NCBI GenBank assembly: GCA_934654795.1
Contig: CAKUGT010000008.1
Coordinates: 4,329-68,328 of the forward strand
Length of the DNA: 64,000 bases
Direction of reading: 5' to 3'
Source of the DNA: an uncultured Collinsella sp.
Lineage (GTDB): Bacteria; Actinomycetota; Coriobacteriia; Coriobacteriales; Coriobacteriaceae
Below are positions 33,335 through 40,664 of the stretch, one piece after another. Every line of letters starts with the position of its first letter. The first letter of the stretch is position 1. The translations under genes and the position numbers were made by a program. The notes under the pieces were generated by a model, which did not search any database, had not been told where the DNA came from, and saw nothing but the letters and a program-made list of their open reading frames with translations.

Positions 33335-34171
33335 TTACACGATGCCCACGAGGCCGAGGACGAGCGCCAGAACCATGATGCCGACCAGGATGATGTTGAC
33401 GTTCACGTTCTTCTTGCGCAGGAGCCAGAGGACGACGAGCGTAAGTCCCAGGGGCACGATGCCCTTGAAGATCGAGTCGAGGTAGGTCTGGATCATAACG
33501 GGGTCAGAGTCCTGAACCGGAATGGACAGGATTGTGTTGAATTGGACGTTCGCCGCGGTCATGGCGCCGATCATCACGAGGCCGATCGTGGAGGTCGCCT
33601 TGGTGATGAGCTTCATGAGACCACCCTCGTACATCTCGGAGATGAAGCTGGTGCCCATGCTGAAGCCGAGGTAGGTCATGAAGTATCGGCAGAGGATCGA
33701 CGGGATGTTGTAGATCAGCAAGAACATGATCGCGCCGAGGGGCGAGCCGCTCATGGCGAGGTTGATGCCGATACCGGCGGCGATAACACGCAGGACGCCC
33801 CAGAAGATTGCGTCGCCGATGCCGGACATCGGGCCCATCAGGGAGACCTTGATACCGTCGATGGACTCGGTGTCGAAGTCTTCGTGCTGCGAGTTCTCCC
33901 TCTCCATAGAGGCGACGAGGCCCATGGCGAACGTGCCGACGTTCTGGGTAATGTTGTACCAAGTCGTGTGACGCTTCATGGCGTCGGCACGGGCCTCGGG
34001 GTCATCGGCGTAGTAGCGGTTAAGCGCGGGCTGGACGGAGTACAGCCAGCCGTCGGCGCCAGCCTTGACAGAACCGCCGGCGCAGGAGGCGAACACGGAG
34101 AAGGAGCGCAGGAAAATGCTGTTGAGCATCTTCTTGTCTTCAGGGCTCACATTCTTGGTCAGGTTGCTCAT
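33335..34171 (-). CDS. PTS mannose/fructose/sorbose-family IID
   Basis: A 278-residue membrane subunit. LRSFSVFASCAGGSVKAGADGWLYSVQPALNRYY, HTTWYNITQNVGTFAMGLVASME and SLMGPMSGIGDAIFWG are standard IID blocks, and the C-terminal third holds hydrophobic segments. With IIC it forms the sugar channel. Its start overlaps the IIC stop by 4 bp. Confidence 0.93.
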   Translation of the reverse strand: MSNLTKNVSPEDKKMLNSIFLRSFSVFASCAGGSVKAGADGWLYSVQPALNRYYADDPEARADAMKRHTTWYNITQNVGTFAMGLVASMERENSQHEDFDTESIDGIKVSLMGPMSGIGDAIFWGVLRVIAAGIGINLAMSGSPLGAIMFLLIYNIPSILCRYFMTYLGFSMGTSFISEMYEGGLMKLITKATSTIGLVMIGAMTAANVQFNTILSIPVQDSDPVMIQTYLDSIFKGIVPLGLTLVVLWLLRKKNVNVNIILVGIMVLALVLGLVGIV

Positions 34172-34980
34172 GCGAAGAAATCCTCCTCGTCGCTGGTTAC
34201 AGAGTCGCCGGAAACGGCCTGGGCGGCCACGCCCTTCTTGGTGAGGTCGAAGATCTCCTTGTCGCGGAGGGCGGAGGCCACCGCGATGATGACACCGAGA
34301 ACCGCGATGGCGATCATCGGGAGACCGAGGTACTGGTAGAGCGTGAAGCCCAGGAAGAAGTAGATGCTAAGCTCGGTGCTCCACAGCATCTGGAGCAGGA
34401 GCGCCATACCAACGGCGGGCAGGAGGGCGCCCACGGCGTTGAGGCCGTTCATGACATTGGCCGGAATCTGGTTAACGATGGCGGCAACGGGCTCGGCACC
34501 GAGGTAAACGCCAAGGAAGGCGATGAGGCCAAAGACGGCGTACTTAACGAACCAGAGAACGAAGTGCTGAAGCGCGAGGCCCTTCTCGTTGCCCTCAGCG
34601 GCCATCTTGTCAAAGGTGGCGGCGAAGAACGCGAGGAACACGTTGTTCATGAAGATCGAGAGGAACGCGGTGACGACGCCCACGGGAACGGCCAGCGTGA
34701 TAGCAGCACCCTGGTCGATGCCGGCGCCAACGGTGAAGGCGACGGCGAGGGCGGTCGCGGTAACGGGCTCGGCGGAGATAGCGCCACCGATGTTAACCGC
34801 GCCCATGAAGATCGCCTCGAGAGAGGCACCGATGATGACACCGGTCTTGACGTCGCCCATCAGGAGGCCCGCAACGAGGCCTACCACGAGAGGACGCTCG
34901 ATCATGCACTGACCGAGAACCCAGTTGCCGCCGTAGCAAATCAGCACGGTCAACCAGGCCATTATTGCCAACCCAATCAT
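34168..34980 (-). CDS. PTS mannose/fructose/sorbose-family IIC
   Basis: A 270-residue permease with about seven or eight hydrophobic stretches. RPLVVGLVAGLLMGDVKTGVIIGASLEAIFMG and GGAISAEPVTATALAVAF match IIC proteins of this family. It is located between IIB and IID and translationally coupled to IID. The start is the ATG after GAAAGGAAG. Confidence 0.93.
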   Translation of the reverse strand: MIGLAIMAWLTVLICYGGNWVLGQCMIERPLVVGLVAGLLMGDVKTGVIIGASLEAIFMGAVNIGGAISAEPVTATALAVAFTVGAGIDQGAAITLAVPVGVVTAFLSIFMNNVFLAFFAATFDKMAAEGNEKGLALQHFVLWFVKYAVFGLIAFLGVYLGAEPVAAIVNQIPANVMNGLNAVGALLPAVGMALLLQMLWSTELSIYFFLGFTLYQYLGLPMIAIAVLGVIIAVASALRDKEIFDLTKKGVAAQAVSGDSVTSDEEDFFA

Positions 34981-35026
34981 TTGACTTCCTTTCTTTCATT
35001 TCATTTGGCCGCCTGGCCAAATCCCC

Positions 35027-35530
35027 TTATTTCCCCGCCGCCTCGATCAGACTCTTGAGAGGAGTCTTGGGATTGGACGGGATAAGCTGATGGAAAACCG
35101 GAATACCCTGCTCGCAAAGCTCCTTTGCGGCCTCGAGCTCATCCGGGTTGAGCATGATCGTGGAGTTGAGGGCGACCTTGCTATCCGGATCGGACTTGTC
35201 GAAGCGGCCGACGTTGGCAACGTTCACGCCCTCGATCTTGCCCGGCGCGCCCTTAACGAGCTCAAGCACGTCACGCACGCAGTTGGTGAGCGCGAAGATG
35301 CGCATGGAGTCCGCACGCGGATCGTTCGCGATGCGGCAAGCATCCGGAACGTCCTTGACGAGGAGCTTCTGGCCCGCCGGCGTACCCATGGAAAGCGTCA
35401 TACGAAGGGCGTCGCTCTCCACGGCGTGCTTGTTGGCGACGATGATCCTGGTGGTGTTGAGCTCCTTGGTCCACACCAGGGCGACCTGTCCGTGAATCAG
35501 ACGGTCATCGACTCGAACCTGAACAATCAT
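35027..35530 (-). CDS. PTS mannose/fructose/sorbose-family IIB
   Basis: A 167-residue cytosolic phosphotransfer subunit. The active His lies in VRVDDRLIHGQVALVW (His14). RIIVANKHAVESDALRMTL and later PVFHQLIPSNPKTPL are typical. It passes phosphate from IIA to the sugar as it enters through IIC/IID. Confidence 0.94.
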   Translation of the reverse strand: MIVQVRVDDRLIHGQVALVWTKELNTTRIIVANKHAVESDALRMTLSMGTPAGQKLLVKDVPDACRIANDPRADSMRIFALTNCVRDVLELVKGAPGKIEGVNVANVGRFDKSDPDSKVALNSTIMLNPDELEAAKELCEQGIPVFHQLIPSNPKTPLKSLIEAAGK

Positions 35531-35559
35531 TGCTTCCTCTCTCTACTTGTTAGTACTCT

Positions 35560-35988
35560 CTAATCAAAGAAGTCTCCTTCGGACTCCTCGTTGTCCAAGA
35601 CCTTGCTCGGAGGCTCGACGACCTGCATCGTCGCCCTCGCCAGCTCGACGCTCTGCTTGATCGAATCTGCCGTGACCGGCTCGGCGCCGAGGAGCGTCTC
35701 GATCACGAGGCCGAGGTTCATACCGGTGACGTGGACGATCCCGCGCTTCTCCGGCTCCATAAGGACGACCTTCTGGAAGACGGAACCACCGTAGATGTCG
35801 GTGAAGATGATGGCCTCGTCCTCAGGGCCCACCGAGTCTATAAAGGCCTGGATGCGAGGGGTGAAATCGGAGTCGTCCACGTAGCAGTCAACTGCCTCCA
35901 CCATGTCCGCCATGCCGGTCAGGATTCCGATCGAGCTCCTGATTCCGCTTGCAAGGTGGCCGTGCGACGCGACAAGAACTTTCTTCAT
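35560..35988 (-). CDS. PTS mannose/fructose-family IIA
   Basis: A 142-residue EIIA. The phosphorylated His is in LVASHGHLASGI (His9), followed by IIFTDIYGGSVFQKVV. It lies between the class II aldolase and IIB genes with short gaps, so it belongs to the same operon. Normal length. Confidence 0.93.
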   Translation of the reverse strand: MKKVLVASHGHLASGIRSSIGILTGMADMVEAVDCYVDDSDFTPRIQAFIDSVGPEDEAIIFTDIYGGSVFQKVVLMEPEKRGIVHVTGMNLGLVIETLLGAEPVTADSIKQSVELARATMQVVEPPSKVLDNEESEGDFFD

Positions 35989-35998
35989 CGAGTCTCTC

Positions 35999-36853
35999 CT
36001 AGAGCGAATAGTGGTTGGGGTTCAGAAGCTGGATCTTGCTGGCGACGAACGCGCGCATGTCGGGGGCGGCGTCCATCAGGAGGCCAACGCCGTTGCCGTC
36101 GTTCTTACCGGAGTTGATGTCCTTCTCGAAGGCGCGGTACATGGAACGGAAGTACTCCGTGGCGATGTTGAACTTACTCATGCCGAGGTTCACGGCCTCC
36201 TGGAGCTGCTCGTCGGGGATGTCGGAGCATCCGTGCATGACGAGGGGGACGCTGACGGCCTCCCTGCAGGCCTTGATGCGCTCCATGTCGAGGTTCGGGA
36301 CCTTGACATAGGGGCCATGGGCATTGCCGACGGCGATGGCGAGCGAGCCGCAACCGGTGCCCTCGACAAACTCCTCGGCGAGGTTCGGGTCGGTGTAGTG
36401 GTCGCTGTTCACGAAGTCGTTGGCGTCAGAGCCGTTGCCGACATGGCCGAGCTCGGCCTCGATGTCGACGTCGAAGATCTTGGCGACCTGGACGACGTCC
36501 TTCGTGAGCTGGTAGTTCTCCTCATAGGGAAGTGAGGAGCCGTCGACCATGACGGATGGGAAGCCGGCCTTGACGCCCTTGACGGCGATCTCGTAACCAG
36601 CGGAGTGATCCTGGTGGACGGCGACGGGCACGCTCGCGCGCTCGGCGTAATAGCGGGCGGCGAAGGCGATGATGTCGAGGGCGCAGTGGTCCTCGAAGCC
36701 GGGCCAGTACTGGATGATGATGGGCATGTGCTCATCCTCGGCGGCCTGGATCGCATAACGGATGGTCTCCGTATTGATGACGTTAATCGCGGGCACGCCA
36801 TAGTGGTGCTCGGTCGCATGTTGAAGAAGCTCGTTGACCTTGATGAGAGACAT
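35999..36853 (-). CDS. Class II fructose/tagatose-bisphosphate aldolase family protein
   Basis: A 284-residue zinc aldolase (GatY/KbaY/FbaA-like). It opens with the family pattern VNELLQHATEHHYGVPAINV. VAVHQDHS holds the metal His and the catalytic Asp. AIAVGNAHGPY and MHGCSDIPDEQ carry further metal and phosphate ligands. It is upstream of and close to the PTS IIA gene, so it probably cleaves the phosphorylated ketose made from the sugar brought in by this PTS. Confidence 0.9.
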   Translation of the reverse strand: MSLIKVNELLQHATEHHYGVPAINVINTETIRYAIQAAEDEHMPIIIQYWPGFEDHCALDIIAFAARYYAERASVPVAVHQDHSAGYEIAVKGVKAGFPSVMVDGSSLPYEENYQLTKDVVQVAKIFDVDIEAELGHVGNGSDANDFVNSDHYTDPNLAEEFVEGTGCGSLAIAVGNAHGPYVKVPNLDMERIKACREAVSVPLVMHGCSDIPDEQLQEAVNLGMSKFNIATEYFRSMYRAFEKDINSGKNDGNGVGLLMDAAPDMRAFVASKIQLLNPNHYSL

Positions 36854-36967
36854 CTTTGTCTTCCTTTCACCTGAATAATCATTGGATCGGACAGTTCTCA
36901 GCTCGTCAGCTGGTTGAACACGAAGCGAAGCGCGAGGCAGGCAGGCGCTTGCGAGGCGCGGTGGAGC

Positions 36968-38170
36968 CTATGCGGCCGCCTGGCCCTCAGGCTGCGGCGT
37001 CGCGCTTCGACGCCATAGCACGTACGCCACAAGAGCAGCGACTGCAGCAATCGTTGAAGCGAGGGCGAAGGCCAGGAAACCCGCGTGCGTGCCGAGCGCG
37101 TCGCACGCCCAACCGCCAAACAGGTTCGCAACCACGACGGACAGACCGCTCTGGACCATCGCGAAGGCGCTCTGACCTCGAGCGCGACAATCCTCGTAAG
37201 TGTGGTTGGCAATGTAGGTAACGCAGGAGTAGTAGACGGTCATGTAACTCACGCTCTGCAGCAGCTGGCCGCAGATCATGACCGGGACGATGCCGGTGCC
37301 CACGAGCACGAGCCTGAGCGCCGCCATGAAGCAGGAAAAGATCAGGAGGTTCATCTCGCCGAAGCGCCTGACCAGCTTGGAGGAAACGAGCAGGATGGGG
37401 ATCTCGCTCGCAGCGGAGACCGCACTCAGGACGCCCACGAGGTTCTGACCCTCGCCAAGCTCGACCGCGTAGCGGCCCAAGAACGCTCCGATGAAGCCAA
37501 TCGCGGCCGAACTGATGAAGGCGAAGACCAAGACGAAGGCGATCTCATTGCTGGTGAACAGCGAGAGGAGGCCCTTTCCGTGGGAGACCTTGGGATCGTC
37601 CGCGGCATTGGCGCGAACTCCCGCCTCGGGGAGGCGCCACATGTGAGCCGCGAAGACCACCAGCGCGGCGGAGACCACCGCGAACTGGATTTGAGGAGCC
37701 ATGTCGAGCAGCCGACCGACGATCAGGACGACGATGGCATAGCCGATAGTGCCACCCATGCGAATGCGAGAAAAGTCCAGGCCAGAGCGATCCGCGAGCT
37801 CGATGACGAGGGAGTCGCTCAGGGGCAGGAGCCCCGAGAAAAACGCCGAGAACGCAAAGGTTACGAGAAGGACCGGGACGAACGTCGACGCCAGGTAATA
37901 CAGCGGAGCGAGTACCGCCGCCGCAAGGCAGAGGATCACGATGACCGCGCGGCGGCGCCCGAGTTTGTCGGCGATCGTCGACCAGAGCGGCTGGATGGCG
38001 AGCGCACACACCGGGGTCGCCGCGAGGAGGATGCCGGTCTGGGCTGCGCTGAGGCCGAGGCTCGTGTAGTGAGCGGAGAGGAACGGCGAGTACACGCCCG
38101 CGCAGACCCAGTAGAGGACGTTCGCGAAGAACAGCGAAGTCATGCTTGCGTTTGTCCTGGCGTTGTGCAT
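36968..38170 (-). CDS. MFS transporter, LacY/nucleoside-symporter-like
   Basis: A 400-residue protein with 12 helices. The opening FFANVLYWVCAGVYSPFLSAHYTSLGLS and WSTIADKLGRRRAVIVI (motif A region) place it with the LacY / 3-phenylpropionate / nucleoside H+ symporter-like group. The ATG follows AGGGAGAAGC; the longer upstream frame has no ribosome site. It is the first gene of the minus-strand metabolic operon and divergent from rpiR. It may bring in a glycoside or sugar that the esterase and PTS-linked enzymes process. Confidence 0.85.
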   Translation of the reverse strand: MHNARTNASMTSLFFANVLYWVCAGVYSPFLSAHYTSLGLSAAQTGILLAATPVCALAIQPLWSTIADKLGRRRAVIVILCLAAAVLAPLYYLASTFVPVLLVTFAFSAFFSGLLPLSDSLVIELADRSGLDFSRIRMGGTIGYAIVVLIVGRLLDMAPQIQFAVVSAALVVFAAHMWRLPEAGVRANAADDPKVSHGKGLLSLFTSNEIAFVLVFAFISSAAIGFIGAFLGRYAVELGEGQNLVGVLSAVSAASEIPILLVSSKLVRRFGEMNLLIFSCFMAALRLVLVGTGIVPVMICGQLLQSVSYMTVYYSCVTYIANHTYEDCRARGQSAFAMVQSGLSVVVANLFGGWACDALGTHAGFLAFALASTIAAVAALVAYVLWRRSATPQPEGQAAA

Positions 38171-38230
38171 CGTGCTTCTCCCTTCTTGCTCACCGGGTGC
38201 CTGTCTGGGCTTCGAAGTGATTCGCCATCT

Positions 38231-38455
38231 AGCGTGAAACGAAGTTGCGAGGCGTTGGAACAATGTTCTGTTGTTTCATCGTTTTCGTGCTGTTGTTTCA
38301 CGGCTCATAAGATAGCAGCTCAAGATGAGATTGCGCCGGGGAAGCACCGATTTACCGTGAACGGTAGGAAATCAGCGGTGAAACGCTATTTCACCGCTTA
38401 TGAAACATTTTGCTTTATTTTCACCTCTCTTGACCTAAGATACAAAGCAAACTAG
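38231..38455. promoter_or_regulatory. Divergent control region with RpiR-type sites
   Basis: Perfect inverted repeat GCGGTGAAA-CGCTA-TTTCACCGC (38375-38397) with the TGAAA-N5-TTTCA centre typical of RpiR regulators. On the MFS side there are two direct copies of TGTTGTTTCA (38269 and 38291), 22 bp apart, and a GTGAAAC at 38234. A smaller dyad TACCGT-GA-ACGGTA lies at 38352-38365. Likely both promoters are controlled here. Confidence 0.6.
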
Positions 38456-38470
38456 GGCCAAGGAGTAACC

Positions 38471-39334
38471 ATGGATAAGACAGGAGATGTGCTCAGCCAC
38501 ATCTGCGCGGTCATGAGCAGCCTATCCCCCTCGGAGAAGGCAATCGCAACGTATGTGCTCGACCACCCGTCGGACGTCGCAACGATGACCGTCCGCGAAC
38601 TCGCCGCAGAAACCGGTACGTCACCGGCGTCTGTTTCGAGGTTCGCAAGGACGCTTGACTACCGAACCTATTCGGACATGCGTCTGGCGCTCGGCATATC
38701 CATCAGCAGGGCCTCCGGCGAGGAAAAGGCCACGGGCGGCAAGGTTACTCTGGACGACGTCGAGGGCTCCATTAAGTACGTCCTGTCTCACAAGGTCAAG
38801 GAGCTCTCCCAAACCGCCTCGCTCATTGACTCCGATGACTTTTCGACAGTCGTCAATCTGCTCCACAACGCCAACCTCGTCCTGATTGCGGGCGTCGGCA
38901 ACTCGATTAGCATGGGCGTAAACGCGGCGTTCAAGCTCTCACAGGTTGGAGTCAGGGCGTTTTGCCCCAGTACCACCGATGCCATGGTCTCCGCCGCAAC
39001 CAGCCTCAAGGAGAATGACATCCTGCTCGTCATTTCGACGTCCGGATACTCGAAGCGCCTCGTCAACATATTCGACTCTGCCGAGGATTCGAACACCCCC
39101 ATCATCATGATCACAGACAACCCAGATACGCCGCTCGCGAAGCGTGCCACGTATATCATCCGAGCCATCTCGCGAGATCAGGCCATCACCGGAACCGAGG
39201 TCGCCTTCTCGCACAGCTCGATCAACTTCGTCATCGAGCTGCTGTTCCTCTTCCTGACCTCTTGCTGGGATGACCCGGTAGAGTTTAACAGGATCATCTC
39301 GAAGAATCTCTTGGGAGACAGGCAATACAGCTAG
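38471..39334 (+). CDS. RpiR-family regulator
   Basis: A 287-residue protein. The N-terminal RpiR helix-turn-helix (LSPSEKAIATYVLDHPSDVATMTVRELAAETGTSPASVSRFAR) is followed by a SIS domain at about 110-260 (VLIAGVGNSISMGVNAAFKLSQVG and LLVISTSGYSKRLVN). Such proteins sense sugar phosphates. The start follows AAGGAGTAACC. Divergent from the PTS/aldolase operon, which it is likely to regulate. Confidence 0.93.
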   Translation: MDKTGDVLSHICAVMSSLSPSEKAIATYVLDHPSDVATMTVRELAAETGTSPASVSRFARTLDYRTYSDMRLALGISISRASGEEKATGGKVTLDDVEGSIKYVLSHKVKELSQTASLIDSDDFSTVVNLLHNANLVLIAGVGNSISMGVNAAFKLSQVGVRAFCPSTTDAMVSAATSLKENDILLVISTSGYSKRLVNIFDSAEDSNTPIIMITDNPDTPLAKRATYIIRAISRDQAITGTEVAFSHSSINFVIELLFLFLTSCWDDPVEFNRIISKNLLGDRQYS

Positions 39335-39383
39335 GACGACGCACACCGGCGCACCGACGCCCAGACCGAAACGGGAGGACCCC

Positions 39384-40211
39384 TTGATAAAGCTCATCCT
39401 CGCAGACATGGACGGGACCCTGCTGCCGTTTGGCTCAAGGGTCGTATCGGAGCGCACGCACAGCGCGATTCTTTCGGCGCTTGATGCGGGCATCGCGTTC
39501 GGCCCCGCAAGCGGCCGCGACTACGCCGACCTGGCCGATGCCTTTGACGGCGACACGCGCTGTTTCTCGACCGGCATCATGGCCAACGGAAAGAAGGTCT
39601 TCTCCGGCGGCGAACTCGTGTTCAAAAAGACGCTCTCGACGGAGGCCCTCGTCAAGCTCGATAGCGCCGTACGCCCCTACGCGGGGACGTCACTCTGGCT
39701 AGTCGCCGATGTCGATGAGACAGGCAAACGCTGCGAGCAGTTCCTCTGCGCCGTCGAGCCTGGCGACGAATTCGCCCTGGAAATCGTTAAGGACTCCGGA
39801 AGAGACATGGCGCTCGGAGACGTGCCCACGAACCGTGACGTCATCACCGCCGGCATCTTCGTCAACGTCAGCTCCGCCCCGACGGAAGTCGTTCGGAGTC
39901 GATGCAAGGAAGCCTGCCCAGAGCTTGATTTCCCCTCGCCCGTCCCATTCTTCCTCGATGTTGTTCCGGCTGGCTGGAGCAAGGTAAACGGACTCGACGC
40001 GCTTCTCGGCAGCCTTGGGGTCACGCTGGACGAGGTCGCTTTTATCGGAGACTCGGAAAACGACGCAACGCTCCTCGAAAAGGTGCCGAACTCCTACGCA
40101 GTCGCGGGCGCGATGCCAGAGGCGAAGGCCGCGGCCCATCACCTGATCGGGGACGCAGCCGAGGACTCCGTCGCGAAGCTCATCGAACAGATTGTCCAGC
40201 AGCGAGGCTAG
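39384..40211 (+). CDS. Cof-type HAD-IIB phosphatase
   Basis: A 275-residue hydrolase. ILADMDGTLLPFGSR carries the DxD nucleophile, and FIGDSENDATLLEKVPNSYAVAGAMPEAKAAAHHL is the C-terminal metal block. It probably dephosphorylates a sugar phosphate. The start codon is TTG behind GGGAGGAC. It lies 49 bp after rpiR, so the two are likely cotranscribed. It is complete, unlike the HAD remnant at 30768, and the two are not the same gene. Confidence 0.88.
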   Translation: MIKLILADMDGTLLPFGSRVVSERTHSAILSALDAGIAFGPASGRDYADLADAFDGDTRCFSTGIMANGKKVFSGGELVFKKTLSTEALVKLDSAVRPYAGTSLWLVADVDETGKRCEQFLCAVEPGDEFALEIVKDSGRDMALGDVPTNRDVITAGIFVNVSSAPTEVVRSRCKEACPELDFPSPVPFFLDVVPAGWSKVNGLDALLGSLGVTLDEVAFIGDSENDATLLEKVPNSYAVAGAMPEAKAAAHHLIGDAAEDSVAKLIEQIVQQRG

Positions 40212-40263
40212 GGTTCCGTCAGCGTGGCATGCGCCGCGTGCCTCGTCATCCGTTCGTGGCGCG

Positions 40264-40413
40264 CTACCTCGTGACGATCCAGAGCGTGGCCATCGTCGCG
40301 ACGCCGATGCCTACGATGAGCGCGGCCCACAGGACGCGGACCACGAGGTTCATGTCGCCCGCCACCACCATGTCGTTCGCGTGCCAGAACCAGCTCTCGT
40401 TTGCCTTGCGCAT
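40264..40413 (-). CDS. Small membrane protein, 49 residues
   Basis: ATG after GGGAGGGCATC encodes MRKANESWFWHANDMV followed by a hydrophobic helix (LVVRVLWAALIVGIGVATMA) and a short basic end. The first 20 residues are polar and probably cytoplasmic. The good ribosome site and clean single-helix design suggest a real gene. It is minus-strand, in the gap between the HAD and RlmKL genes. Its layout resembles the 56-residue protein beside Kup. Function unknown. Confidence 0.55.
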   Translation of the reverse strand: MRKANESWFWHANDMVVAGDMNLVVRVLWAALIVGIGVATMATLWIVTR

Positions 40414-40664
40414 GATGCCCTCCCTTAGCCTCGATTACGCCATCTATGGCCGAGCAATCGCAGGTCGCGTGCCATGGATTTGCCCTACGCCCAGCTTTCA
40501 GTTCTGTAAGGCGGCGGGAGCCTGTGCGAGGCCCCGAGTCCTGAGGCTGTTGCAATGAAAATGGGAATCAAGGGGCACGCATCAATCATATGGGTTCCTT
40601 TCGAGGGCGAGAGCAAACGAAGCATCCATCATATAATGGAGCGACGCAATCAGAGAGGTCACCC

